64,000 bases of DNA. Source: Nageia nagi (taxonomy: Eukaryota; Pinophyta). This document shows, one piece after another, positions 34,411 to 47,504 of the stretch; within the stretch, counting starts at the first letter, position 1, and each line of letters starts with the position of its first letter. Position numbers and translations under genes: made by a program. The stretch is taken from positions 31,248,001-31,312,000 of the forward strand of contig JBITNC010000001.1 in NCBI GenBank assembly GCA_050084985.1, written 5' to 3'. Below the pieces are notes generated by a model, which saw only the letters and a list, made by a program, of their open reading frames with translations, had not been told where the DNA came from and did no database searches.

Positions 34411-35453
34411 TTAAAATCTTTTATATCAATTTGTACATATTGTAAATATAGTTCAATTAAGTAAAAAGTATGTAAGAAACTCATAAATATGCATAAAATG
34501 GAAAGAGATAATGATAACAAGGACCAATAGTGTTCATGTACCATTAGAAAGAAGAGGAATATGATAAACTTCATTGTTTGAAAAACCAAGATATCTTGGA
34601 GATAGAGCTATATCCAAATTCATGAAATTCACTTTTCAAGGGGCTCAAAATTTCTTTCAACTATGCATTGACATACGGAGGAATTTGGCTTTGAATTATT
34701 ATCCAGGTAAATATGATGGATGGAAAATGTGTTAAAGAAGATAATTTTGATATTTATATAGATTGAGCTATGTACTACCTATGCTATTGGTATTACTACA
34801 CACAAATATAGAAAATAAACTTGTTATGCTTGTATTATTCCATTGTAGCTCCTAAAATCAGAATAGATTATACTTTTAATGATTGGATTTTAGACATTAC
34901 ATTTCAAAATCCATCAAGTTTACATCCAATCATGACTTGGATAAATCAACTTTTAGGAGATTTATGCCATCAAAAACTTATATACGAATTTTCTCCTACA
35001 TTTATATGCAAACCAAGGAAGTTGAAGAAATTAAGCAAAATATGAATCAATGCTTTTCATATTGGAAATCAAGGTTCCCTTACCCTCATTTTCCTGATAC
35101 TCAAAGAAAATCCTTAACTCTTAAGAAATCAAGGTATTTGCAAACATAATTCTAGTTTGATTATGCTAATCTAGATTTAAATGATAAGTATAGAGGAGAT
35201 GATTACATGATGTTACTACAAAAATGTCCTTCTACACTTATTTTTCACTTTCTAGCTTTACCAAAAGATATTCAAAAAGTAATAGTGTACTCCCAACGTC
35301 CCCTAAAAGCTGTAATAGTGCCTACCCAAAAAATAACCCTATCAACAAATAAAACAAAGCATGTTACAACTAATAATAATTCTTTTATTAAATTTTGAGT
35401 AGACCTTAATAATCAATTTATAATGACAAATCTCATGTTTATTTGTGATGTAT
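34411..35453 (+). other. Region of element B after integrase with possible extra coding sequence
   Basis: No known domain is recognised. Overlapping plus-strand frames at 34883-35149 and 35207-35398 appear to belong together, separated by one stop: charged and aromatic sequence such as YMQTKEVEEIKQNMNQCFSYWKSRF, then DYMMLLQKCPSTLIFHFLALPKDIQKVIV. It could be a sense extra frame of B, gag-like sequence displaced by rearrangement, or chance. It ends at the insertion point of element D. Confidence 0.4.
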
Positions 35454-35458
35454 AATAG

Positions 35459-36206
35459 TGCCTTGTACAACAAAGGATTTTTGTTTATGAAGGGATATAT
35501 AGGCTCCCTTAGGCATCCACTAAATGAGTGCATTGATGTTTGCAAGCCTTCAGGAGTGTCCCCAAAACCTACAAGAAAATGTTGATGATGATATTTGATT
35601 GCTTAATAGTTTCTTGACTTTCTTTTATTCAAACTAGCTACCATGCACCTACAAATCCTACACACATGTAAATAGGAAACATATCAAACATACCTGCTCA
35701 CATTATTAAAAATGTATGATAGTATAACATAATACAAGTATGAAAGCATGGAAAAAATATAATGCAATTACTCACTACAAGTCTAAATGTGTTTTAGCAG
35801 AGTATCATTGCATAAAATTTGGATCCTTTTCTCCTTAGGAGAAGGTTTAATTTATAGAATTTTGGAGTGGCCAAAGTTTCTATTTTGGAGATAAGAAATG
35901 GATAAAAAAGTTCATCCACCCTTGTCACAAGGTTTATCCTCATGGGAAAGACATAGTATTAAGGATGATTCATCCAAGATCCATTGGCTTGTTTCCTTAA
36001 ATGCCTAGAGTTTTCCATTTTTTATTTGATTTTTCCATTTGCAGGATCATTGGTGATTATGTGTAGATGCTAGCGATTGAATCAAGTCACTGATGACTGT
36101 ATTGGGTCACCAACAACTATGAGGTTTAACAAAATTTATTATTTATTTAAATTTTTATTCCCTTATATCATTTATTGAAAGAAGGGTCTTTTTTTAAGTG
36201 TCTACA
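35459..36206 (-). repeat. 3' LTR of element D
   Basis: On the minus strand it begins TGTAGACACTTAAAAAAAGACCC at 36206. The first ~320 bases (to about 35890) align with 53597-53290. The remainder has little visible match, so its inner half differs between the copies or the left end is closer than thought. Confidence 0.65.
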
Positions 36207-36222
36207 TTTTGCCCCTTTTTTG
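36207..36222 (-). other. Polypurine tract of element D
   Basis: On the minus strand CAAAAAAGGGGCAAAA directly precedes the LTR start TGTAGACAC. Confidence 0.82.
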
Positions 36223-37400
36223 AAATACCTAACATTTTGTAGGTGGGTATTATTTCAAAAATAAAGCCTATCTAAGAGGGGATGCAATCAAGTATTGGAC
36301 TTCTATTCTTGACCTTGGATAAAGAATTTGAATTAACTTATCCTCTATGAATAAGCTTAATTTGATTGATTGGATTAGTAATAAATTCATTTTTTGATCA
36401 TTTACATTTGACACTTTTTGAAAGTAATAGTGATTATAGTGCAAGGTGTAACTGAGGTAATTATCACTATATCATTGTGCTATGTTAGATAGATATAGAT
36501 GAAGTCTTAGCCATCAGGTGTATGCCATAGCTAGTATATGATAAAGAAGCTTCTTTATGAATACAAAGCTTTAATCATTTTGCCTTTATCCTAGCAGATG
36601 GGTTACTTAATGATCTTGAGCAAAAGTTCATCCAACAATTTTAATCATATCCAAACTTGTCCTTTTCTCTCTTAAAAGAAGGATCATTTTCAATTTCAAA
36701 GTTACTCAAGAATTTTAGGTTTTTTAAAAGCCTTTGGCTTAGAACAAGCTAACAAGCCAAAAACATGTTTTCATTTTATCTTTGACACATTTTTTAGTTT
36801 TTAGGGTTTTTAATTGTTTTGTATTATTTTTGGTGTTTTTATGATATTCTTAATGTGAAAAATTGTTGAGTACAAGTATTTTATCCAAATTTTGCATTAG
36901 TTCATTGGAATCTAGACTAATTTTTTAGATTTAGGAACATAACTTGGGTTTTGGTATATTGTTTCCCTTGGTTGATTATTGTTGGTTACATAAAAAAAAT
37001 ATTTCAAATATTTTAATTATCCTATTTATTTCAAACTTTCTTTAATATTTATAGTTACTCGTAGGCCTAAAATTTTTTTTAACATATTTCAAAACTTTCC
37101 AAAATTTTAGATTTTTAAGGTTTTTTCCAATTTTAATGAAAAATATTAGTAACCACACAAGAAGGAGCTCAAGTATTTCTCTTTTAAAAATATGTGAAAA
37201 ATATTGTATTGAAGGAGGAATTTTTATATGGTTTTTCAAATCCTCTTAATTTCTCTTTTTTATTATTATATATATATATATTATATATTAGATCATCAAT
37301 GATCCTTTTCAAAATACTGATGATCTTTATGGATCATTGGCACTCGATATAAAATCGCTATCATTTGACTATGATGGTTAATAAAAAGAAAAAGCTCTAT
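36223..37400. other. 3' region of element D between PPT and antisense PMD pseudogene
   Basis: No coding similarity is seen. In the antisense direction this stretch would lie upstream of the PMD pseudogene and might have held its promoter. No specific promoter motif can be supported. Confidence 0.4.
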
Positions 37401-39500
37401 TGTCACTTTTTTATTTGCCTTTTGTGCTAGGTTAGAGCTTTATTGCCTTACTACACCATAAGGTGAGTTTTGACCCTACATTTGCCTTTCTCACCATTGA
37501 TTAGAGCCAAGATGATACCACAAGGATGTTTAATGCCATGCAAGATGCTAATGAGGGAAGAGGTAGGTTTTCAAACCTTTTTTTAAATTTTTTACTTAAT
37601 GTACTAATTCTAACCTTTAAATAGTCAAATAGAAATTGTAGGAATTTTAGGAATAAATTATAAAGTGTTTTAGATCATTTAATTTTGTATATTTGTTTTT
37701 CTTTTTTATGAGATTTTAAATTTTTCAAAACTCTCAACCATGATCATTGACCAAGGCCAACAGTTTACAAAAATATCAACGATTGACCCTAATCGTTGAT
37801 GATTATACAAACATTATCCTTGATCACCTATGATCAACTTTAAAATTATTTTTTTTATTTTTATTTTTAAATAATCTACTAAATTAACTTTCTTACATTA
37901 ATATCTTAGGTCTTAGATATTTTTGAGACACATGGGTAATACCCTAGGATTCTATTAGAGGGTCATGACATGTTGATGGTTGAGGACCACACTTTCTTAC
38001 ATAGTGTGGGTTTTGGAGTAGGGACTTATATGGGTCATATTCATTAGGATTACCCATTTTTGGTAGCCTTGTTAAAGAGATTATATTCCTTAACTAGTAC
38101 CTTTCATCTTCCTATTGGGGACATGACTATTACAATAGAGGTAATCCATCATTTGTATTATCTACCTATTCAAGGAAAATAGATTCATCATGCTATGGAT
38201 CAAGAATTAGTGTATCCTAGCATCATTGCTATTTATGGAGCAAATGTAGTTGATAAAGTTTTAGGTGACATAGTTTCAAGGGGCTTCCCCTACTTTAGGC
38301 ACTGGAAGAATGACCAATAGGGGATTTTGAGAGATTATTATTTGATGGGCCTCATCCAATGTTATGTACTTTTAGACATAGGTAGTAGCTAATTTCCTTG
38401 GCTATTATTACATGTAGTGGTTGATATGCTTTAGTATGGTACTATTTATGCTTGTGATCTCCCTTTATTAGCATAGATATAATAAGAGCTATTATTTTAT
38501 TCATTGGATGATAAGTCATCCTTATTAGTTATAATCACTCTATAGGCTTGGTAATATGAGCACATCCACATGGTTCACCCTTATGGACTCCTAATTCCTA
38601 GCTTTGAGACACACTTCACATATCTAGTTGGGATTTTATGATTGAGGGACAATTTTTATTTATGTCCTTATCATGGTATTCATCATGATGTTACATACTA
38701 CCAACATTTGTTATCACACTTGGTGCTTGATCAAGTGAGGTTTAGACCTTACTGCTCTTATCCAAACTAGGATGAGCTTTTTGCATAGCTTCTAGGCATT
38801 AGATAGGCTAGAGTTCTCAATGGGAGGAGGATGTATTTCTTACAGCATTTTTACTTTGAGTGTGTATAGTGCTAGTTTAGCCTTGTATAAGATATTCCAC
38901 TAGGCCCTATTTGATTATTCAAAGAGGGTGAGGTATTTATTAAGGGCATTCAATGAGTTATATATGCAGAGCCTGACCTAATGTAGTAGGAGCCCTTAAT
39001 GGAGAATTTTATAGCTAATGATGTAGGAGCCATCAAGGATTTCCTAGCATGGTGGTAGGTTAAGATAGAGGGGGATGTTGGGGAGGATGTGGTTCATCAT
39101 GTACATTGGTAAGTTGATGAGCCAGATGTAGTAGCTAAAGTAAAAGTGATAACTAGGGATGAGCTTATAGGGGAGCAAGTTGAAGAACAAGTGGTCAATG
39201 AGTTGAGAGACATAGCTAGTCAGGGGAGGAGGCTAAGGTAGGTACAATAGCTAGAGGGATGAGAGGAGCTTGAGTTCCTCCTCCATAGGTACCCAACATT
39301 GATGCACTCCTAGGTGATATATATGATTTGAGGTATCAAGTATCTCAATTCAATGCTCATATGTATCATTACCAAGTTGAGTGAGATAGATATCATCAAG
39401 AGAGGGATGACGTTTGAGCTTCTTCACATGTTGGATGAGCTAGTACATATATAGGGGAGATAGCCAACTATTAGTGTTTAGTCAAGGTATTATTTAGTAG
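37401..39500 (+). pseudogene. Plant mobile domain (PMD) pseudogene, antisense to element D
   Basis: On the plus strand from about 37909, ETHG.YPRILLEGHDM and FLVALLKRLYSLTSTFHLPIGDMTITIEVIHHLYYLPIQGK match the PMD signature (ALVERW.PET.TFHLP.GEMT.TLED...LLGL...G). Further on are VVDML.YGTIYACDLPLLA, ITL.AW.YEHIHMVHPYG (the LLQ.WAWE region) and LVLDQVRFRPYC, equivalent to the DQV.WRPY motif. After about 39100 a charged region DDLEEQ-like (RDELIGEQVEEQVVNELRD) follows. Upstream, AG|GTAGGT near 37563 and TTAG|GTC near 37908 could bound an intron after a short first exon. There are many stops, mostly TAG/TGA where Gln or Trp is expected. It lies between D's integrase and 3' LTR but on the opposite strand. 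Confidence 0.74.
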
Positions 39501-40680
39501 AGGGATTACTACTCTTCCATTATTTAGATATGGTTAATTTAGGTACCACCATATTTTCCTAGAATTCTCTATTTAGTCCCTCCCATTTCATATATTCCTT
39601 TGGATGTTTCAACACACTAGGCAGCTAGTGGAGTCTAAAGGACTACTAGTATATAGGGTAGGGTTGTTATACCTATCACATCATGTAGCTATAGTGAGAT
39701 AAGTGGGATTTATCCATAGCATATAGTGGGATCATTTGAAATTCATAGAGAAACTTGGGCTATGAGTCATATAGGTTTAGTGGGTACTACCCATCTAGGA
39801 TAGGGAATAAGTGGTAGAGCTAGTAGTTTGATAGATGTAGAGTTGGTAGTCTGATATATGATGGGGGGGGTAGCTCATGAGGATACCCTAGTGATTAGAT
39901 CATGGGTTTGTTATATTTAATATTAGACTTATGTTATTTATTTTTTGAGATCATGGAGGGCATGATCATTTATTATATTTAGATATGTTAGTTGTAGGCT
40001 TATTTGTTGATGACCTTATTTATTTTTGGATCATTGATATGGTGGTTAGTTTTTTTAGATGGATATGATGGATAACTTATATGATGGTCATTATATTTTT
40101 GACATATATACATGATGATAGCTTAGAATTTTATATGAAGTTGATGATACTTCTTTACATATTTTTGGTATCATTTTTTATGGTGTATGGTTATTACTCA
40201 TATTTCTTGATGCATGTATTAGGATTTTTGATATATTAAAGGTATGAATAATTGATTTTATGTTTTAATGAAATATTTAACTTAGCATTTGACATTCATT
40301 CGCATAAATTAAGTATCATAATAATTATTATTCCATTTAGTTATTATGTTTATATAAGATTACTATATTTATAGGATAAGATTTTGATTATAAAAGTACA
40401 GAATCAAATGCATCATTTACATATTCTTGGGTACTTTTATACATGGTTTAGATATAATATACTAGTATAAATATATGTGGTAACATGGATGATATGAATG
40501 CATGGATGTAAAACATACAAGATTTACATGTATGGATGCATTATGAATACATAAATGCACATGGACAAATGGTATATGAATGTAAAGTATTTTAGAAATG
40601 TATGAAACTTAATTACTTAAGGTAATTATGGATGGCATAATAATTTAGACATCCACCTTAATGCTTTGGCAACTTATCAA
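39501..40680 (+). pseudogene. C-terminal extension of the antisense PMD-type frame of D
   Basis: The segment 39500-39900 includes a proline-rich stretch like VPPYFPRIL, YIPLDVS and WAMSHIGLVGT.HLG. The minus strand of B at 58060-57700 has the collinear phrases VSIPYYAT, YVPMDVHT and WEMNPNALMGTIHSG, so the two elements share this antisense part. No known domain is recognised in it. It is broken by many stops. Beyond about 39950 I see no coding. Confidence 0.5.
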
Positions 40681-40684
40681 GCTT

Positions 40685-40686
<2 letters not shown>

Positions 40687-40723
<37 letters not shown>

Positions 40724-40731
40724 TACAATGA
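40687..40731. repeat. Trinucleotide microsatellite (AAT)n
   Basis: About 15 ATA/AAT units form an uninterrupted run inside element D. Confidence 0.95.
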
Positions 40732-41640
40732 TATGGAATGAATGAATATTAATAAATAAATAAGTGTAATGAACAATACCTTCAATACCTAGTTTTGATA
40801 ATTGATATTTTGCTTTGGTCTCATCTACTAGGAATGATATAAAATAAGATTATAATATACTTAAGTTTACCAACTCAAGCATGTGTAATAATGTTCATTT
40901 CCTTCACTTAACATTCTCAAATTGAATACTCCCAGATTATAATTTATAAGACATGATTCTTCTTATGTTTTTGTAAGCTAGACTTCATTACCAATAAGTG
41001 TCCATAGCCCTAGTAAAGTTTACCCTCTTCATCCCATTACAGCCTAGCCCTACTGCTAGTTAGGCTTCCATAGCCTTGATAGAGGATACTATAATGGCTT
41101 CAAATTCATGCTCAAGAAATATCCAATTATTGATTATTTTAAGATTTTAATATGAGAAGTGTATGAGTCTATTAGAATACTTCCATATATCATAATTATA
41201 TCCTTTTATCATCCTAAGTTTATGAAATTTTGACAAAGGATCATTCAACAAAAACTAAACATGAATGGAGTATTCATTGCTTACTTCTTTATTTGTAAAT
41301 ACAGCTATGTACATAAATGAATACTATATGGATGTATGTTTAATATATTGATATGTATAGCTTGATTAGTTACCTCATTCATAATGGTTGATATATATTA
41401 ATGATGACATTCAAGGTAAAGGACTAAACATAGCGAACAAAGTAGAATGATATGAACATAAGGGAAACACACCTAGTAGCCAAGATGCTTCATAAGTATA
41501 TCTCTTGATTATATATACATACATAGTATTTTGTGTTTTTTTTTATATATATATTTATATTTATGAATTTTTTTAATTTTTTAATATTTAAATATTTTCT
41601 AATTTTTTGATTTTTTAAGGGTTTCCTAATAAAGTAATAA
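40732..41640. other. Part of element D's 3' region without recognised content
   Basis: AT-rich sequence lies between the microsatellite and the second antisense segment. No domain or structural repeat was found. Confidence 0.4.
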
Positions 41641-42850
41641 TCTGTAATAAGTCATCATGAGTGAAAGGATGGAAATGATGAGTATGAATGGTATGATGAA
41701 TGACTTATATTATGTAGAATCATGGGTGGTATATATAAACAACATGAAATCCCAACACCAAATGTTTATGGATAAGAGGTGGGCTATGGTGACTTCATCA
41801 AAAAGATCTTCTTTATCATGTAAAAGATGTGGCCCATAAAATGTAACAAATCTAACTACCAATGGGGTAATAAGAGCATCAAATATAATCCTCCATATGA
41901 AATTAGGTCTAGAGAATATACATAGGAGATTTTAAAGGAACTCATTGCCAGGTATATCATAGATTACACAAGTTCCCCAACAAGGTTGGTGATCAATAAA
42001 AATCTCTATTCGATGACAATTCCTTAGAGCATCATAGGCATGATCAAACTTATCTAGTACAATGGTTAAGATTTCCATGAATAAAATTTGATGTTGTACA
42101 CCTTTAAGAAACTAATTGAACTAGTATTTCTCTAATTTTGGGGTTTAGATGAGGTATTCTAAAGGGTCACTAGGAAATGTATAGGGTGACCATGAGATAT
42201 AAAAGGATGATAGTCCCATGGGATAGGGGCATTATAATATGAAAACACCTCCTACTAATTAGTGGGAGGACTGATGCAATGTAGGTCACTCATTATGCTT
42301 GATGTATGTAAAGTACAATCAACCACCTACAATATCATATGCAATTATTTTAGAACTTGTATAAAATTTTAAAGATAAAAATATATATACACACACATAT
42401 ATATTCATGAAAAAAAAATTTATTAATTTTTTTAAAGATTTTGAGTATTTTTTATGATTTTTATTCACATATGTACTTGATGATTTTTTTGATGTTTTAA
42501 CTTTTATTAGTATGAAAAACTTTGTACAACTCCCAAATGGAAATGACCACCTTATTTTTTACAAATAACCCAATCTTGATGATCTAAGAAGTAAAAGTAT
42601 GGAGGTTTTACTACAAAATGAGCATGTGCTAGTCCTAGAATGGATGATTTATAATGGATAAAATATGAAACAAGTAGTAATATTGAGGTATGATGCTTGA
42701 ACTTATTAATGATGCATTTTGGCATTGTTGATGATGTCGAGGTCTTATCACATTTAAGAAGAAGATGATGAGATGGAATCCCTAAAGACCATGGAGACTT
42801 AAGGAGAAATAATGATGCAAGGGGTATCACACTCTCTATGAGATATTGGG
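41641..42850 (+). pseudogene. Second antisense segment of element D, shared with B
   Basis: The plus strand reads MSERMEMMSMNGMMNDLYYV and, after one stop, NIILHMKLGLENIHRRF.RNSLPGI, then TQVPQQ. The minus strand of B at 55274-54850 reads MMKIMSMDSMVNYPMCG-like sequence, NIILHMKFGLENRMMRFWRN and QVPQH at the same spacing. Sharing in two elements on the strand opposite to pol argues for a real ancestral frame or conserved sequence. I do not recognise a family. The copy contains stops throughout. Confidence 0.5.
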
Positions 42851-44299
42851 CATGCTTATTTTTATAGGTTTAGGTATGACCTCATTTCTCCTTCGATTAA
42901 GTCATTCAATAGTTCTTTCAACCTTTGGTTTTACATTAGTAGAATTATTTACACAAAAATTTTACTAAATAATGAAGTGTAATCATATATAATTTTATTG
43001 TGCAAAATCAAATGAGTATTATACTCAAATACCAAGTTGTTGATAAACTTAGTTATGGAGATTGATCTCCCATAACACTAAAGGATCATACAATCAACAT
43101 AATTTAACAAAATCCTAGGTCTCCCATAAGGCCAATGCAATTGAAACAAATGTATCCAATTTGTTAGGGATTTAGCTTCCATCCACATGTCTTTTGCTTC
43201 TAATTTGATGGTTTTCTTAAGGTCTTAAATTTTTAAATCCCATGCATTAGTTCCTCATTATTTATAATAATTCATGGTTATAATTTCATGAATTTATTTT
43301 GGTAAAGCAAAGAAATAGGCTATCTCCATGTAAGGACACTTTCATAATGTTTGCATGTAGTGGTGTTCTAGGTATCTATCAAATTTTTTTGATTTGTGAG
43401 ATCAAATTGCAAATATATTTTTTCATTAGTTATTGGTATTTTAGTATTAAAGTTCTTGTTTGGCTATTGCATAGAGGAGGATTTGGGAATCTTGAATTAA
43501 TTTGAGAGAATCATAGATTAATTTGCTCCAAACATCTAATTGGTTGTTCAGGCCTATGAACAAATACTATGTAAAAATCATAGACCATTTTATGATGATA
43601 TAAGTGTCTTATCATTTGATCTATGTATGTGAATAGAAAATACTCATTTGGCTAGTATTAATTATTCTATTTTAGATCTAATTGTTAAATAAGGAATCAA
43701 CTATGATCCTAGGGGCTAATGTGGGCCAGTATTGATATAACAAGTTTATCATGCAAACTTGGGTGAAATAATGTGCATAAATTAGGTAATACATGGCTTT
43801 ATCTATGTAGATATCCATGTTATCTCAAATGCTTATCTCCTTCCCTTGATATCTTTTTGGAGATAGTTTTAAGGTAAGGATTCCTTGTAAATCAATAGGT
43901 ATATAGAGGAAATTTCTATTTTTAGGAGAAGTATATTGGGATAACTCTCTTATATCCCTATCTCCCATATATCTAGGTTTTTAAAGTAGGATATTTATCG
44001 AATTCCCCTCTTTGATAAAAAAATAAGATGGATGCTTTTTCTCTCTTTTAATGCCATTTTTTGTTTCAAATACATTAAATATGTATAAGTTTAAGAAAAG
44101 CAATTTTTTTGTTTTAAATTAAAAACTATTCATAATATATATAATTTGTAAATCAAAATAACTTATTAACTATATAAAGGATGAATATTCATGATATTTA
44201 TAGGTTCATTCTCTTCATTACATTCTATATCAACTACATGATAAGCTCCAAATTTGAACTTTATTTTAATTACATAAGATCCTAACTAGTTAAGGGCAA
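42851..44299. other. Region of element D between integrase end and antisense segment
   Basis: No recognisable coding was found on either strand. A 68-codon plus-strand frame at 43299-43505 is unsupported by any similarity. Confidence 0.4.
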
Positions 44300-45480
44300 A
44301 CTTCTCATGAAGTTATCATTCCTTTTAAGAAATTTTCTAGTTTTATTTTAAAACTAAATCCCCTATATTAAATTTATGAATTTTGATTCTTTTATCAAAA
44401 GCTCATTTAATACAATTTTGATAAGTATGTAAATGTTCTAAAGCATTAACTCTCATTTCATCTTGAAGTAGCAATTGATCTAATCTCATTTGATGAGCTA
44501 CTTCATCTGTGCTATAGTCTTGTAATACAATTCATAGAGAGAGAATTTATATTTCTAAGGGTAGTATTACTTCTATCCCATATACTAAAGAAAATGGGGT
44601 TGCCCAAGTAGGAGTTTGAATACTAATTCAATAAGCCCATAATGCAATTGGAATCCTTGCATGCCAATCTTGGTGGGAATCATTGACAATTTTTAATAAA
44701 ATACTACAAATGATATTGTTTGTAGCTTTAGCTTGGCCCTTCCCTTGGGGATAGTAAGGCATTGAGAAGCTTAATCAGATATGATATCCAATACATAAAG
44801 CTTGGACTTATTTGTTTTTGAAGTTTTTCCCTTTATCAATGATAATTTGAGTAGGAATTCCAAAACAACATATGATGTGGTTTTGTATAAATTATTCTAT
44901 CTTCAGCCCTTTTATTGAAATCATAGAAATGGCCTCTAGCCATTTCATAAAATATGTCATAGTAGTTATTATAAATTTTTGACCTCCTAAGGAAATAGGA
45001 GAGATTTAACCTATTAAATCTAACACCCATATTGAGAATGGCCATAATGATTACATGGGTTGTAATGTATGCGAAGGTTGATAAAATAAATTGGCATGTT
45101 GTTGATATTTAACATACTTTTTAACACATTCCATGTAGTCACATTCCATAGTAGGCTAGTAATATCCCATACACATTAATCATTTTGTAATTACGAAACC
45201 ACTAAAATGTCCTCCACAAATTCCATCATGTGCATATAAAATAGTAATTTTTGAATCAGCCCATTCTAAACATATTAATACTATCCTATTGAAACCCCTA
45301 TGATACAAGACATCTCCTATCATGAAAAAATGAAAATATTTTATCTTAAATGCTTTTCTAGATGATTTTGTTAAATATTTAGGTAATACCCCATCTCTTA
45401 GGAATTTGAACAATTGTGTATGCTACAATTTTTTATCTTCCATTATGATGTCTAGAATTACATGTTCAACTTCACTTGAT
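44300..45480 (-). pseudogene. Integrase relic of element D
   Basis: The minus strand shows FKFLRDGVLPKYLTKSSRKAFKI and DVLYHRGFNRIVL, then AHDGICGGHFSGFV (zinc H residues) and MECDYMECVKKYVKYQ with degraded cysteines. The core begins LWPFSIWVLDLIG with the first D and GGQKFITTMTYFMKWLEAI. Near 44700 RLACKDSNCIMG and GNPIFFSIW are the later-core helix and the TPF..VYG equivalent, and near 44350 KNQNS with IKLENFLKGM the remnants of the tail. Stops and shifts are frequent. Wording is closest to B's integrase. Confidence 0.8.
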
Positions 45481-46600
45481 TCTATTAATGATTGAGTGAT
45501 TTGGATAATCTCAATAGGTATCATTTTTTAATTAGGGTTTATAGGAATTAAAGATCCAATAGAGGCCATAACATCACCAAATATATTAGTTGATCATGTT
45601 GTTACTTCTAGATCATTTTTTTTGAAAGATGATAGTAGATTATTTACCAATCTCTTATATTTTTGCAACAAAGGTTCCTTATATTGGAAGATTTATTTGA
45701 CTTGGTTTACAATCATTAATGAGTCACCAATAAATTTAAATTTTCGTAACTTTAATTTTATGGCAATTTTTATAGCTAATATTAAAGCTTCATACTCAGA
45801 ATTGTTGTTATGAAAAATTAAACTTAAAAGAATAGGTTATGGGAACTCCTTAGGGTGTAACAAACATGACACCTGCACCTCTGCTTTGTTAACATCTTGA
45901 TCCATCAAAAATAATTGCCATATCCCAATATTCTTCAAATTCTATAGGAATTTTTATTTTGTCTAATTGGAATACATGCTGATTTGGTAATTCTATGATG
46001 AGTGGATTATCATTAGGTAATAGTGCTTCAGCAAGATAGTTAGCTATGAATTATCCTTTGATTGATTTCTAACTTATGAAGAGTAAGTTGAACTCAATTA
46101 AATGCATGATACATTTAGATGTTCTTGAATTTTGATAAGTTTTATTAATCATATATTTCAAAAGATTTGCTTTGGCAATTACATACATGGTATGGTTCAA
46201 CATGTAATTTCTTAGTTTTAGTTGTGAATACTACTGCTAAACATAACTTTTGAAAATATATGTATTTAATCTAATAGCCAACCAAAGTTTGATTGAGATA
46301 ATATATTGCTTATTATTTACTATTTTCATTCTTTCATGCAAGCATAGTTCCTAAAGTTATTTTTGTGGGGGAAATATATAACAAGAATGGTTCTTTGAGC
46401 TTAAGTGGTACTAAAATAGGTGGTGAAAAAAGATAAAGCTTTATTTTATCAAATGCTTCTTGTTTTTGATTGCCCTAGTAAAATGTAATCCCTTTCTTTA
46501 AGAGTTCATTTAAAGGTTTACATTTTTTTGAAAACTAAGAAATAAAACATCTTATGGCTTGTAAAGAACCCTATATACTTTGTAGTTTTATATTTGAGTG
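45481..46600 (-). pseudogene. RNase H and archaeal-type RNase H relics of element D
   Basis: On the minus strand the second RNase H reads EEYWDMAIIFDGSRC (first D), then NNSEYEALILAIKIAIKL with the catalytic E and FIGDSLMIVNQVK with the next D, between about 45960 and 45640. The ordinary RNase H, between about 46500 and 46050, is more decayed, with recognisable FFHHLF-like and MYVIAKANLLKYM-like pieces. The order RT, RNase H, second RNase H, integrase is again the Tat order. Confidence 0.72.
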
Positions 46601-47504
46601 GGGTAACATATTTGTTATTGCTTTTATCTTGTTAGGATCTACTTCATTTCCTCACCTAGAGATGATGAAACCTAACAATTTCCTAGATGTTACTCCAAAA
46701 ATACATTTCTTTGGGTTTGATTGGATCTTATGTTCTAGTAACTAATCAAATATTTTTATAAGTACTTTTGGATGATCTTTTTGTATTTTTTATTTAGTCG
46801 TAATGTCATCTACATAATCCTTTATGATGTCATGCATGTAATCATAAAAAATGTACATCATGGCTCTTTGATAAGTAGCTTCAACATTTTTCAATCAAAA
46901 AAGCATAACTTTATAACAAAATGTTCCATAAGGTATTATGAATGTGATTTTATGTTGGTCTTATGATACCATTTTAATTTGGTTATACCCTAAAAACCTA
47001 TCCATGAGTGATAAAATTTTATGTCCTATAGTAGAATTGAATAAGCTATCTATGTTTGGTAAGGGAAAGTCATTCTTAGGGCATGATTTGTTTAGATATC
47101 TAAAGTCTATACATATTTGAATCTTCCAAGTGGATTTTTAAACTAGTACCATATTGGAAATCTAGTTAGAATAGTCAATGGAATGGATAAACTTCCAAAA
47201 GTTTTTACAACTCTTCTTTTACCATTAAGGTAATTATAGGATGCATTTTTTGTAACTTCTATTTAATAGGTTTTGCACCTTCCTTTATACTGAGATTATG
47301 CACTACTAAGTTAGGATTGAGTCCAGGCATACTAGCATATGACCATGCAAATATCTCTTGTTTTTCTTTAAGTATTGTGAAAAATTCTATTTTTTCCTTT
47401 TTAGGAAGGGATTTCCCTAATTGAATGATTTTAGGGTTGTTAGGATCATCACTTAGGTCAACCTCAATGGTCTCTTCAATTAACATTTGAGATACTTCCT
47501 CCAA
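46601..47504 (-). pseudogene. Reverse transcriptase relic of element D
   Basis: The best frame, 47504-47259, begins MEEVSQMLIEETIEVDLSDD and contains IIQLGKSLPKKEKIEFFTIL and the LVVHNLSIKEGAKPIK motif before the palm. Further left the minus strand shows ATYQRAMMYIFYDYMHDIIKDYVDDIT near 46880-46800, with YVDD intact, and LLEHKIQSNPKKCIFGVTSRKLLGFI near 46745-46650. The intermediate palm region is present but frame-shifted and stop-ridden. Confidence 0.83.
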
